A DNA stretch of 64,000 nt from Palsa-360 sp963710315 (GCA_963710315.1 CAVPZW010000001.1:124001-188000); one strand, 5' to 3'; counted from the stretch's first letter, positions 43,386 to 52,860 are shown. Notes: generated by a model from the letters alone, not told the origin. Numbers and translations: made by a program.

Positions 43386-43808
43386 CTACGCGGCCACTTT
43401 ATCTGCGGGGGCGGAAGAATTCTTCACCAGTTTGCCTGCCACCAGCGCGAACAGGCCGAGGACCACGCCGGAGACTAATCCGAACATTGGACCTGTAAGG
43501 GCCATGACCAGCCTGGGGGAAACGGGCACGGGCATGGACTGCATCATGGCGGCCTCCTGCGCGTGGCGGGCGATGTAGGTGTCAAACAACAAGACGTGCG
43601 CGGCGGTGATCCACACGGAGTTGGCCAGGCCGAGCAGCAGACCGTGCAGGAAAAGTTTGGACGAGCACTGCCTGGCGATCAGGTAAGCGCTGATCAGGAA
43701 AATGGGCAGCCAAAATGCCGGCTCGATCTTTGAGGGAATCAGGTACACGGTGGCCACGCTCATGGCCAGCCCGAATAGCGAAAGCTGAAGGATCAATTTC
43801 CAGTTCAT
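43386..43808 (-). CDS. Small polytopic membrane protein of unknown function
   Basis: 140 aa from MNWKLILQLSLFGLAMSVAT (an ATG nine codons upstream is possible). Four membrane segments are visible: 2-22, FWLPIFLISAYLIARQ, LHGLLLGLANSVWITAAHVL and LTGPMFGLVSGVVLGLFALV. A short loop contains TYIARHAQEAAMMQSMPVPV. It ends in a charged tail (KLVKNSSAPADKVAA). The pattern resembles small integral membrane proteins common in Acidobacteriota and Bacteroidota, function unknown. The 146 bp on its left contain nothing recognisable. Confidence 0.65.
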   Translation of the reverse strand: MNWKLILQLSLFGLAMSVATVYLIPSKIEPAFWLPIFLISAYLIARQCSSKLFLHGLLLGLANSVWITAAHVLLFDTYIARHAQEAAMMQSMPVPVSPRLVMALTGPMFGLVSGVVLGLFALVAGKLVKNSSAPADKVAA

Positions 43809-43856
43809 TTCGGCAGTCTCCCGCATGAGGCTCAATATGCTTCGGAAAATGTATTC

Positions 43857-43950
43857 ATTTTGTCATTCCGAGCGGAGCGAGGAATCTCTCTTTCTTTTTG
43901 TGGGCTCAAGAACAAGGAGAGATTCCTCGCTCCGCTCGGAATGACAAAAT
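43857..43950. repeat. 34-bp perfect inverted repeat (TCATTCCGAGCGGAGCGAGG type)
   Basis: Arms at 43857-43890 and 43917-43950 pair perfectly over 34 bases. Unlike the other palindromes it has no GTAG foot. It sits between the small membrane protein gene and the DUF72 gene. Confidence 0.92.
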
Positions 43951-44074
43951 ATTGAGTATTTCCGCAGCCCCAGTGCGGGAGTCTATCTCACAAGATTCGG
44001 AATGTCATTGGCCTTCCCGCAATCCCCGTTTGGCAAACCAATAGAAACGCTTCTACGGGCTTTGCAACTTCTCC

Positions 44075-44996
44075 CTACATCGGAAACAGCAGCGGCTCGG
44101 CGGGCGGCTCATTGGCGATGCGGTCGAGTTGCGGGTAGTGCTGGCGCAGCGGTTCGGGGACTTTTACTTTTGCCGGGTGAGCAGGTGCACGAGTTGCAGC
44201 GCGTTTACGATGGCTTTTCCCTCGAAATGATTGTTGGCGATTACAAAGGTGGAGTCGCCGCCCTGGGACACGTGGCGGATGCGCGCGGCCCAGGGCTCCA
44301 GCTCCTCTCGGTGTAGAGATAGTTGTAGCGCTCCGAGGGCGGAGTGGCGGGATCGTCGCTGAACCAGGTGTCGTAGCGGCGGCCGTGCAGGCGCACGTAT
44401 GCGACGCGCGCGGTGGTGCGTTCGGTGGGCTTCATGGAATGGCCGATCACCGGCTGATCGATGTTGCAGAAACCCACGCCGCGCTCGTGCAGCATGGCGT
44501 AAAAGGCTTTGTCGTTCCAGGTGGAGTGGCGGACTTCCACCACCAGCGGATAGTCGGAAAACTTTTTCAGCAGGTTGCCGAGGTATGCGATATTTTCTTC
44601 CGTGCGGTGAAATGAGAATGGAAACTGAAGCAGCACGGCGCCCAATTTTCCGCCATCGCGCAGCACATCGAAGCCCGCGCGGACGGCGCGCTCGTCTTCG
44701 GCGCCGGCATTCGATTCGTGCGTGAATCGCTGCCACAGCTTCGCGGTGAACAGGAAACGCGGATTGCCGGAGACCAGTTCCATCCAATGCCGGCAATGCT
44801 CGGGGCGCAGCGGCTGGTAGAACGAGGTATTGATTTCGATGGTGTCGAAGAACTCGGAGAGATAGGCGGCCTCGTGAAAGCCGGCCGGCTTTCGCGCGGG
44901 GTACACGATGCCCGCCCAGTCCGCGTAGGACCATCCCGCCGGGCCGACGCGGATTGCGTGCGCGCTTCCCTTTTGAATTTGCTGAGACTCAGACAT
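44075..44996 (-). CDS. DUF72 family protein (YecE-like), two single-base breaks
   Basis: About 306 aa corrected, starting MSESQQIQKGSAHAIRVGPA. The core features are RVGPAGWSYADWAGIVYPA, FDTIEINTSFYQPLRPEHC, LLQFPFSFHRTEENIAYLG, VVEVRHSTWNDKAFYAML and RTTARVAYVRLHGRRYDTWF, all typical of the DUF72 TIM-barrel. At about 44308 one base is missing (YTE to ELEPWAARIRHVSQGGDS), and at about 44177 another (HLLT to KVKVPEPLRQHYPQLDRI), after which the gene ends LLFPM-TAG at 44075. The function of DUF72 is unknown; a nucleic-acid or sugar-related role has been suggested. Both breaks are deletions, unlike most others here. Confidence 0.82.
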
Positions 44997-45334
44997 TGGC
45001 GACGGTATTCCAGTCCTCTGACCTGCATCGATTCTACCCCGCAGGAAGCGCAACAGCACTGTAGCTCGCCTCTTCAGAGGCGAGGGGTTCCGCCAATTTC
45101 ACGAAAAATCCCCGCGTCTAAAGACGCGGGCTACAGTTGGTCCGGTTTCGAGGCCAAAAAATATCTACTAGGTGAACTGCTTCGAAACGACGACTCCTAG
45201 CAAAGAAAACTTCGAATCGCGCGCATAGGGTTACCCATTCGAAACGAAACGCGGATTGTCCTCCCGCGCGCCGCGCGTTCAGAGTACTTTGTTTGCGACA
45301 CGCCAACTTCAACGGGACAGCAAAAAAAAAGACA
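44997..45334. other. Intergenic region with a REP pair (45058-45137)
   Basis: REP pair: ctGTAG-CTCGCCTC-TTCA-GAGGCGAG (left, 8-bp stem) and CCCGCGTC-TAAA-GACGCGGG-CTACag (right). The two halves have different stems but share GTAG/CTAC ends. The rest of the 338 bp shows nothing recognisable; it should contain the promoters of the divergent DUF72 and PilZ genes. Confidence 0.8.
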
Positions 45335-45751
45335 ATGAGCCGAATATTTGAAGCGTTGCAGCGCGCACAGCAGTTCCGCTCCCAGAAAGTGCAATCCATT
45401 GCGCGGACTGAACCCGCGGTTGAGGTTCCCGACCGGAGGAGAAGCCGCCGCTGGGCGCTCGATATTCCCGTGTACGTCTACGGCCACGGACTTGGCAGAG
45501 AAACCTTCCACGAAGAGGCTCACACGCTGAACGTGAATGAAAGTGGCGCCCTGCTGCTCTTAAGCGTGCCAGTGCGCAAGGGTCAAACATTATTGCTCAC
45601 CAATCAGATCACGCAGCAGGAGATGGGTTGCCGCGTTGTCCGCCTGGGCACGCAGCACAGCAGAACGATTGAGACGGGCGTGGTATTTCCGGAAGCGAAT
45701 CCAGATTTCTGGCAGGTACGCTCGCTCCCGGAAGACGATCCCGCGGCGTAA
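45335..45751 (+). CDS. PilZ-domain protein, second paralogue
   Basis: 138 aa from ATG 45335; a longer frame begins at 45293 without support. It begins MSRIFEALQRAQQFRSQ, matching the first PilZ protein and the N-terminal motif of exopolysaccharide-associated BY-kinases (MSRIxEALxxAE). The PilZ region starts PDRRRSRRWALDIPVYVYG (RxxxR present); motif 2 is NVNESGALLLLSVPV, a degenerate NxSxxG. It ends VVFPEANPDFWQVRSLPEDD, equivalent to FPMPNPEFWTAF in the paralogue. It is probably a cytoplasmic c-di-GMP-responsive adaptor; whether the altered motif still binds is unclear. Confidence 0.78.
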   Translation: MSRIFEALQRAQQFRSQKVQSIARTEPAVEVPDRRRSRRWALDIPVYVYGHGLGRETFHEEAHTLNVNESGALLLLSVPVRKGQTLLLTNQITQQEMGCRVVRLGTQHSRTIETGVVFPEANPDFWQVRSLPEDDPAA

Positions 45752-45756
45752 CAAGA

Positions 45757-45866
45757 TGTGATTCGTGAATCGTAATTTGTGAATCGTGTTTCGTAAATCG
45801 CGATTATTGTTTCAGGCTGCACGGTATTGCCGCCACGAATCACAAATCACGATTCAAGAATCACGA
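45757..45866. repeat. Degenerate GTGATTCGTGAATCG repeat, inverted, at the 3' end of hisA
   Basis: tgtgattcgtgaatcgtaat-like units on the left and acgaatcacaaatcacgatt-like units on the right form an imperfect inverted repeat. Related sequence lies at 36418-36500. The TGA of TCGTGATTC at the right edge is the corrected stop codon of hisA. Confidence 0.75.
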
Positions 45867-46548
45867 TAACTTTCCTGTATAGAGCGCCATGCCGACAGCG
45901 GCATTCATTTTCATGCGCGCCAGGGCGCTGATTTCCTGCTTACTGCGAATGCCGCCTGCGGCGGTGATGGGGCGGCTGCGTGGCCCGGCGCAGGGAGCGA
46001 AACCATTTCAGGTTCGTGCCGCGCATGGTGCCTTCCGCGTCCACATAGGTGCACAAAAATTCAGAGGCGTATTTTTCCAGCTCGGGGATCACTTCATCGG
46101 GGCGCAAGCGCAGTTTGTCCTGCCAGCCGCGCACCAGGATTTGTCCGCCTTCGGTGTCCAGCGCCACGATCACCCGCCGGCGCCCAATTGTGGCAGCCAG
46201 TCGATTCAGGAAATTTGCGTTAACTTTCCCATCCTTGAACGCGGCGCTGCCCACGATGATTTTTTCCGCGCCCCAACCGGCAATTTTGACGGCCTGCGCA
46301 ACGGTGCGAATTCCTCCGCCCACGCGGACGCGCATTTTTCGTTTTTTCGCGGCGACGCACAGCCCGCGCACCAGCCTGCCGTTGCTTCCCTTTCGCATCG
46401 CGGCGTCCAGATCGATGACGTGAATCAGCGGATGGCGGCCGAATCGCTCCAGCAATCCAAAGACATCGTCCACCGCCAGTTTGCGTTCGCGCCCGTGGAC
46501 CAGCTGCACGGCGCGCCCGTCTTGAAGATCGATGCAAGGAATCATCAT
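45861..46548 (-). CDS. hisA: HisA, ProFAR isomerase, one frameshift
   Basis: About 229 aa. Converts ProFAR to PRFAR, the fourth step of histidine synthesis. ATG at 46548 (second ATG 46545), MMIPCIDLQDGRAVQLVHG, eight nt after hisF. The beta-alpha barrel has DLDAAMRKGSNGRLV, VRVGGGIRTVAQAVKI, IVGSAAFKDGKVNANFL, VIVALDTEGGQILVRGWQD. At about 45980 one extra base shifts the frame; without it RPITAAGGIRSKQEISALAR and AVGMALYTGKLS follow and end at the TGA 45861-45863. It is the last gene of the his operon. The catalytic Asp of the N-terminal half (CIDLQDG) and of the C-terminal half (YVDAEGTMRG, in place of the usual T/DRDG) are present. Confidence 0.9.
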
Positions 46549-46556
46549 GTTCGCGA

Positions 46557-47323
46557 TTAGCCCGTCTGGCGAACCGATATGCCGCGTTCGCCTAGAAATT
46601 GTTTTAGCGCGCGCAATCCCTGAATACTGTCGTGAAAAATCGATGCGGCCAGCGCCGCGTCCGCGCGGCCTTCGCGAAAAACTTCCAGAAACGTTTCCGG
46701 CGTGTCCGCTCCGCCCGAGGCAATCACCGGAACAGAAACGGCGCGCGAAATTGCCGCGGTCAGCGGGCAATCGAATCCGGAGCGCGTGCCGTCCTTGTCC
46801 ATGGAAGTGATCAGAATTTCTCCAGCGCCGCACTCCACGCCCTGGCGCGCCCAGGCCACGGCATCCATTCCGGTGGGCACGCTGCCGCCGCGAACGAACG
46901 CTTCCCAACGATCGCCAACGCGCTTGGCGTCAATGGCAAGCACGACCGCCTGCGAGCCGAACTCCGCCGCGAGTTCCGTGAGCAATCGACGGATTGCGGA
47001 TCGCTGCCGTGTTTACCGTGAGCTTGTCTGCGCCCGCACGCAAGAATAGCGCGGCCCTCGTCGACATTTGCAACGCCGCCGCCAGCCGTCAGCGGAATCG
47101 CCAGTTCGGCGGCGACTCGGCGAATCGTTGCGAGAAACGTGGGGCGGTGATCGCGCGACGCGGCAATGTCCAGCACTACCAGCTCATCGGCGCCCTCAAT
47201 GTTGTAGCGCGCCGCAAGCGCGGCCGGATCTCCGGCATCGCGCAAATTGACGAAGTTCACGCCTTTGACGACGCGTTCGCCGTCTGTATCCAGGCACGGA
47301 ATGATGCGGTGCGCCAGGCTCAT
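46557..47323 (-). CDS. hisF: HisF, imidazole glycerol phosphate synthase cyclase subunit, two insertions
   Basis: About 255 aa. Uses ammonia from HisH to convert PRFAR to IGP and AICAR. ATG at 47323 overlaps the hisH stop (ATGA). Features: LAHRIIPCLDTDGERVVKGV (catalytic Asp), DELVVLDIAASRDHRPTFL, PLTAGGGVANVDEGRAIL, then after an extra base at about 47043 RAGADKLTVNTAAIRNPSI, and after another at about 46985 TELAAEFGSQAVVLAIDAKR, TSMDKDGTRSGFDCPLTAAI (second catalytic Asp) and VIASGGADTPETFLEVF. The gene ends SVRQTG-TAA, eight nt before hisA. Both breaks lie in regions otherwise perfectly conserved. Confidence 0.92.
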
Positions 47324-47934
47324 GCCTTACCGCCCGCTTGGCGCACAAAATTGGCAAGCATTTGCGCGCCGACCGGCCCGGATTTTTCGGGATGGAATTG
47401 CGTCGCAAAAACATTTCTCTGTTCCAGCACGGCCACAAACGAGGCGCAGTGGTCGCAGAAGGCCACGCCTGCTTCGCCTGCATCGAGTGCGGCATAGGAA
47501 TGCGCGAAATAAAAATAGGCGTCTTCCGGAACGCCTTCCAGCAATTTGCTGGGACGCGCGCGGCGCAACTGGTTCCAGCCCATGTGCGGAAGGCGATCCA
47601 CGGGCGGCAGCGCGGAAACTTTTTGCGGAAATAGAGCAAGGCCCGCGTCTCCGGGCGCTTCGTCGCTGCTGGCGAACATGGCTTGAAGACCGAGGCAAAT
47701 TCCGAGCAGGGGAGTTCGGCGCGAGACTGCTTCACGCAGCGGCGCGACCAGCGAGCGTTCTCCAAGCGACCGCATCAGCGCGCCGAAGTGGCCGACGCCC
47801 GGAAGAATCAAAGCATCGCAGCCCGCCAGGGCTTCCGGCGTGGAGGCGCGGCGCGATTCGACGCCCAGCCGCGTGAGCGCGCGCTCGACCGAAGGAAGAT
47901 TTCCAGCTCCATATTCGACAAGTGCGATGTTCAT
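47320..47934 (-). CDS. hisH: HisH, glutamine amidotransferase subunit of IGP synthase
   Basis: 204 aa from MNIALVEYGAGNLPSVERAL; ATG 47934 overlaps the hisB stop (ATGA). A class I glutaminase: nucleophile Cys in PLLGICLGLQAMFASS, catalytic His and Glu in VFATQFHPEKSGPVGAQML. Oxyanion-region residues GVGHFGALM (P-G-V-G) are present. It delivers ammonia to HisF. The open frame extends far upstream (to 48165) over hisB, but that part is not the gene. Intact frame in the middle of a damaged operon. Confidence 0.95.
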   Translation of the reverse strand: MNIALVEYGAGNLPSVERALTRLGVESRRASTPEALAGCDALILPGVGHFGALMRSLGERSLVAPLREAVSRRTPLLGICLGLQAMFASSDEAPGDAGLALFPQKVSALPPVDRLPHMGWNQLRRARPSKLLEGVPEDAYFYFAHSYAALDAGEAGVAFCDHCASFVAVLEQRNVFATQFHPEKSGPVGAQMLANFVRQAGGKA

Positions 47935-48519
47935 AGCAAACCTTTCGTACTGGGCAGCACGCGCTTCAATTGCCGGTCGCGCGTGGCCGCAAAGCGCAGC
48001 GCGCGCGCAAAGGCCTTGAAGATGGCCTCCACTTGATGATGCGACGAACGGCCGTAAAGCAGACTGAGGTGAACGTTCGCTCCGGCGGCCTGCGCGAAGC
48101 CGCCAAAGAAATCCTCCAGCAATTCCGTTTGCATGCCGCCAACGGCCTTGGCCGAGAATTTCCATTTGCAGACGAGGTGCGGGCGTCCGCTAAAATCGAT
48201 GGCCGCCGCCGCGAGCGTTTCGTCCATGGGCATCAGAAAATATCCGGCGCGCAAAATGCCGCGCTTCGAGCCCAGCGCCTTTCGCACGGCCTCGCCCAGC
48301 ACGATGCCCGTGTCTTCCACGGTGTGGTGCTGATCGACATCGAGATCGCCGCGCGCGGTGAGTTCCAGATCCATGGCTCCGTGCCGCGCGACAAGCGTCA
48401 GCATGTGATCTAGAAACGGAATTCCGGTGGAGATTTTCGCGCGGCCCTGGCCATCAAGGTTCAGGCTCACGGCGAATGTCCGTTTCGGTGGTGATGCGGT
48501 GCAGTTTTGCTTTTCTCAT
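47931..48519 (-). CDS. hisB: HisB, imidazoleglycerol-phosphate dehydratase, one insertion
   Basis: About 195 aa, monofunctional (no N-terminal phosphatase domain). ATG at 48519 overlaps the stop of the upstream HAD gene (ATGA). The N-terminus MRKAKLHRITTETDI reads into an extra base at about 48472, after which AVSLNLDGQGRAKISTGIPF continues. Metal-binding His clusters are FLDHMLTLVARHGAM, DVDQHHTVEDTGIVLG and YGRSSHHQVEAIFKAFARAL. It dehydrates IGP to imidazole acetol phosphate. Without the correction the apparent start is 48470. Confidence 0.92.
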
Positions 48520-49203
48520 GCCAGCAATTTCTCCAGATCTCGAACACTGTGCAGAATGTCGATGGCTCCCAATTCCCGCAGGCGCTTTGCGCGCGCCTGA
48601 TGCGCCTCGCTGCCATGCGGCAGCACGCCGAGAAATGGAACACGCGCGCGTTTGGCCGAAACCGCATCATCGATATTGTCGCCGAGGTACAGCGCTTCGC
48701 GCTTGGGCATGCCGCCCAGGAGCAGACGCAAACCTTCCGGATCGGGCTTCCCCTTTTTCACATCATCCATGGTAATGGCTCGGCGAAAAATATCGTTCGC
48801 CACGCTGCTCTCGAGCGTGTAGCGCAATTCGCGGCGCGTGCGCCCGGTGAAAAGCGCCAGCTCGGCGCGCTGCGACCAGCGTTGCAATCGCTTGTGCGTG
48901 ATGAGCCAGCGTTCCTTGGACACATTTCCGGGGATGGCCTTGCTGCCCCAATAAAACTTTTGGAAACGCGCCTTCACTTCTGCATAGGGAACCGCTGGGC
49001 CGATGGTGGCGATCCAGTCCGTCGTCAAGCGCCAGTCATCGTTGTAGCCGGTGCGATTTTTCCACTCATGGATTTCGGCGTACGTGACGCGCTTGCCGGT
49101 AAAAAAATGAACCGTATCGATGATGGACTGGTGAAACGATCCGTCGCACGTCCACCAGCACGCCGTCCACGTCAAAAATAATGAGTTTTGGCGCGAGCTT
49201 CAC
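48516..49203 (-). CDS. HAD-superfamily phosphatase inside the his operon, one insertion
   Basis: About 229 aa. Starts at GTG (complement of 49201-49203), overlapping the hisC stop (GTGA). The catalytic motif I is LIIFDVDGVLVDV; after an extra base at about 49149, DGSFHQSIIDTVHFFTGKRV continues. Motif II is ELALFTGRTRRELRYTL, motif III Lys is MDDVKKGKPDPEGLRLLL, and motif IV is ALYLGDNIDDAVSAKRARV, so all HAD motifs are present. Position between hisC and monofunctional hisB makes it the candidate histidinol-phosphate phosphatase, since no hisN or PHP-type enzyme is encoded in the operon. I recall related HAD proteins fused to HisB-type domains elsewhere, but cannot check this. Confidence 0.82.
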
Positions 49204-50281
49204 AGGATTCCTTCCATGGCTCGCAGCAAGTTGCGCGTATCGGCCCGCGTTCCGGCGCTGATGCGTACAAAGCCTTCTCGCGGAAAATCCTTGCGGCCTC
49301 GCACCAGAATTCCCTTTCGTTCCAGGGCGCGAACCATGCGGCGCGCTCCAGCGCCGAAATCCGCCAGCACAAAATTTGCGCTGCTGGGATAAATGCGCGC
49401 GCCGAGTCGAACCAAGCCTTTTTCCAGCAGGTCGCGGCTTTGCAAAACTTCGCGCGTGTATTTGCGCAGAAAGCGCGGATCGCGGATGGCCGCTTCCGCC
49501 GCCACCAGCGCCGCCGAGTTCACCGGATAGGGCGTGCATGCGCGGCGCATGGCCGCCAGGACTTCAGGCTCGCCGAACAAGCAGCCCACGCGCAACGCGG
49601 CAAGCCCCGCCGATTTTGAAAACGTGCGCGCCACCAGCAGATTGGGATAGCGCCGAATCCACGGAAGAATCGTAAACCCCGAAAAATCAAAATAGGCTTC
49701 GTCCACCAGCACCAGTGTCTGGGAAGCCGCGCGCAAAATCCGGCGCAATTCCCCGCTCTGCACCAGCGTGCCGGTGGGATTATTGGGATTAGCGATGTAC
49801 AGGATGCGCGGACAGCGCTTTGCCGGTCGTTGCAGAGCGCGCACCACGGCGTCCACTGGAAATCGCATTTCCTCGTCATAGCGCAGCGCCACGACGCGCG
49901 CGCCCGCAAGCTCGGCGAAGAATCGGTACATGTCGAACGTGGGCTCGACGACCAGCACCGAATCGCCATCCTCGATAAAGGTGTCCGCGATCAGGTGCGA
50001 GAGCGTCGTCAATCGCCGTTGGTCAAGTGCATTTCCGCGGGGCGCACGCCGAAAAAGTCGCGCCAGGCGCTTGGTGGTCGCCTGATACTCGGGATAGATC
50101 GCCATCTGCTTCGCCGTCATGCGCGAAAGCGCGCGCACCACCGCCGGAGAGCATCCCACCGTATTCTCGTTGAAATCGAGGCGCAGCTTTCCGGCGCGGC
50201 CTTCCTCGGGAGCGTCATACGGCGCCAGGCCAGCACCGCCTGGCGAACCGGAATGATTGGAAGTCTTCGCGCGCGTTTCAT
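49200..50281 (-). CDS. hisC: HisC, histidinol-phosphate aminotransferase, at least three single-base breaks
   Basis: About 360 aa corrected. ATG at 50281 overlaps the hisD stop (ATGA). The N-terminal segment RARRLPIIPVRQAVLAWR loses a base at about 50197 (then PYDAPEEGRAGKLRLDFNEN in the conserved frame). At about 50056 an extra T in a T run and at about 50015 a compensating change hide GVRPAEMHLTNG. The rest is clean: VLVVEPTFDMYRFFAELAG, ILYIANPNNPTGTLV, LVLVDEAYFDFSG and the PLP-Lys in LLVARTFSKSAGLAALRVG. It is a PLP enzyme making histidinol phosphate. It ends LLRAMEGIL-TGA. Confidence 0.9.
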
Positions 50282-51540
50282 TCCCGCACCTCGACGGCGC
50301 GTGCGTGCGCCTCCAGCCCTTCGGCCCGCGCCATGGCCGAGACCACCGGCGCGAGGCGCTTCAGTCCGGCGCGCGAAATTTCCTGCGTGCTGGAGCACTT
50401 CACGAAGTCCGCGACGCTCAATCCGCCGCGCGCTCGCGCCCAGCCGGACGTGGGCAGCACGTGATTCGTGCCGCTGGCATAGTCTCCAATGGGTTGCGCG
50501 CTCCACGGCCCGAGAAACACGCTTCCCGCTTCGGACAATTTCTCGACCAAGCGCTGCTTCGCAGCGGGAATGCTCAAGTGCTCCGGGGCAACGCGGTTGG
50601 CAAATCGCACCGCGGCATCGAGCGAAGGCGCCACCAGAATGGCGCTGGCTTGCCGCAGCGACTTCCACGCCGGATTCGTTTTCGGCAAATCGCTCAGCTG
50701 TCTTGCGACTTCCGCGGCCACACCGCTTGCGCGAGGCGCGCCGAAGGTCGTGACAAGCAATGCGACGGCGTCGGGATCATGCTCGGCCTGCGCCAGCAAA
50801 TCCGCGGCAATGAAACGCGGCGTTGCCGCCCGTGGCCAGGATCAGCACTTCGGTCGGGCCGGCGGGCATGTCAATCGCGCAGTCGTTGGAAACCAGGCGC
50901 TTGGCCGCGGTCACGTAGCGATTGCCGGGGCCGCAAATTTTGTCCACGCGCGGAATCGATTGCGTGCCATAGGCAAACGCGCCAATGGCCTGCGCGCCGC
51001 CGATGCGCGCGATTTCCGTCACGCCGAGAATTTCGGCGGCAGCAAGCAGCGCGGGGCTGGGCTTCGGGCAAGCCACCACGATGCGCTTCACGCCGGCCAC
51101 CTGCGCCGGAATCGCCGTCATCAGCAGCGTTGAAAACAGCGAAAAGCGCCCGCCGGGAACGTAACAGCCGATGGTGCCGAGCGGAGTGACACGCTGGCCG
51201 ACGCGCACGCCCGGCTCAACCGTAATGCGTCCACGAGCGCGGAAGTTGCTGTTCGGCCACGCGGCGAATATTGCGCGCGGCGTGCTCGATGGCGCGCAAC
51301 AGATCGCGCGGGACATCGCGCGCGCGCGGCGCGCAATTTCCGCGCGGCTGATCCACAGCGTACTCGCGCGTGAGGCGAAGCCCGTCGAGGCGCCGCGCCC
51401 AGCGAAACAGCGCGGCATCTCCGTTCGCGCGGACGTCGGCAAGAATGCGCGACGGCGATTCGCTCGGCAGCCGCGTCGTGCGCGCTGCGCCGCGCGAAGA
51501 ATTTCGCGGCCACCGGCTCCGTGAGTTTGCGTATGCGCAT
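50278..51540 (-). CDS. hisD: HisD, histidinol dehydrogenase, at least four single-base breaks
   Basis: About 420 aa corrected. Starts MRIRKLTEPVAAKFFARRSA at 51540, 18 nt after hisG. Fragments in shifting frames: RILADVRANGDAALFRWAR, AEIARRARDVPRDLL, then a clean block VEPGVRVGQRVTPLGTIGCY, VPGGRFSLFSTLLMTAIPAQ, IGAFAYGTQSIPRVDKICGP, GNRYVTAAKRLV, DMPAGPTEVLILATGGNAAF. After an extra base at about 50816, AADLLAQAEHDPDAVALLVT and SGTNHVLPTSGWARARGGLS follow. Catalytic Glu/His (APEHLSI) and Zn ligands are present. It is a two-step NAD oxidation of histidinol to histidine, the last pathway reaction. Confidence 0.9.
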
Positions 51541-51558
51541 TCGAGATGAACTTTCGCA

Positions 51559-52433
51559 TCACAGCACAATCTTGTTCAGCGGATATTCGACAATCCCCTG
51601 CGCGCCGGCCGCTTTCAAGCGCGGAATGATGTGGCGAACCACGTTTTCGTCAATGATCGTATTCACGGCAATCCAGTCCGGATCGCTCAGCGTCGATACG
51701 GTGGGATTCTTCAGCGCGGGAAGCGCGCCCAGCACCGCGGCCAGCTGCTCCTTGCGCACGTTGAGCATGATGCCGACTTTGGTATACGCGGCAATGGCGC
51801 CGGAAAGCAGCAGGAACGATATTGGAGATCTTCTCTTTCTTCCAGGGATCGGCCACGGCGCCGTGATTGGCGATGAACACGGTGCGCGATTCCAGGACCG
51901 TATCGACGATGCGCAAGCGGTTGGCGCGCAGCGACGAGCCGGTTTCGGTGACTTCCACGATGGCGTCGGCAAGCTGCGGCACTTTCACTTCGGTCGCGCC
52001 CCAGGAAAATTCCACGCGCGCGTTCACGCCATTGCCGCGCAAGATATTTTTTCGTGAGATTCACGACTTCGGTGGCGATCACTTTCCCTTCCAGGTCTTT
52101 CACGGATTGAATCGGGCCATCTTCCGGCACCGCCAGAACCCAGCGCACCGGCGCGAGGCTCTGCTTGGAGTAGAGCAGTTCGCCGATTTCGGCGACATCC
52201 GCGCCGGTCTCACAGACCCAATCGCGGCCGGTGATTCCGGCATCGAGAGCGCCGGTTTCCACGTAGCGCGCCATTTCCTGCGCGCGCACCAGCATGCAGT
52301 TGATTTCGGGATCGTCGATGCCGGGAAAATAGCTGCGCGAACTGATGGAGATGCGCCATCCGGCCTTGGCAAAAAGCTGAACCGTGGCGTCCTGCAGGCT
52401 GCCCTTGGGAATGCCCAGACGAAGTACGCTCAT
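51559..52433 (-). CDS. hisG: HisG, ATP phosphoribosyltransferase (long form), two insertions
   Basis: About 291 aa corrected, the long form with a C-terminal ACT-like regulatory domain, so histidine feedback is expected. ATG at 52433 follows the hisI TGA with no gap. N-terminal catalytic part: MSVLRLGIPKGSLQDATVQL, GIDDPEINCMLVRAQEMARY, GALDAGITGRDWVCETGAD, KVIATEVVNLTKKYL. An extra base at about 52037 shifts to RGNGVNARVEFSWGATEVKV, and another at about 51815 to FLLLSGAIAAYTKVGIMLNV. The regulatory domain ends AAGAQGIVEYPLNKIVL. It catalyses the first committed step of histidine synthesis. Confidence 0.92.
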
Positions 52434-52823
52434 CAGCGTCGCATCCTTTCCGTAGACACGGCTTTGGGATCGAACGTGCGCTCGTCGACCACCTTGGCCT
52501 CGCCGCCGGACGAAAGCTGCCGGAAGAAGCAGGAGCGGTAGCCTTCGTGGCACACGCCCGGGCCCGAGCGCCTCCACGCGAATCAGCAGCGTATCCACGT
52601 CGCAGTCCACGCGCATTTCGCGGACGCGCAGCACGTGGCCGCTCTGCTCGCCCTTGCGCCACAGCTTGTTGCGCGAGCGGCTGAAAAAAGTGACTTCGCC
52701 GCTGGCCTGCGTCGCCGCGTAGGCTTCGGCGTTCATGAAGCCCAGCATGAGCACTTCGCCCGAGCCGGCGTCCTGAATCACGGCGGGAAGCAGGCCGTCG
52801 AGTTTTGTGAAATCCAGATCCAT
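52434..52823 (-). CDS. hisI: HisI, phosphoribosyl-AMP cyclohydrolase, one insertion
   Basis: About 129 aa corrected. ATG at 52823 with GGAGGAACG just upstream; first gene of the operon. Features: LLPAVIQDAGSGEVLMLGFM, TFFSRSRNKLWRKGEQSGHV, metal-binding VDCDVDTLLIRVEALGPG. An extra base at about 52560 shifts the frame; without it VCHEGYRSCFFRQLSSGGEA follows (Cys ligands CHEGYRSCF) and the gene ends STERMRR-TGA at 52434. It is monofunctional (no HisE domain); hisE is not seen in the window. It opens the PR-AMP ring, the third pathway step. Confidence 0.92.
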
Positions 52824-52860
52824 CGTTCCTCCAGAGACCTGACGAATACCGTGCGCAAAT

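Noticed and set aside
45170..45230. tRNA-like TTCGAATC segment
   Set aside because: No acceptor or anticodon stems can be built around it; no tRNA is supported in the window.
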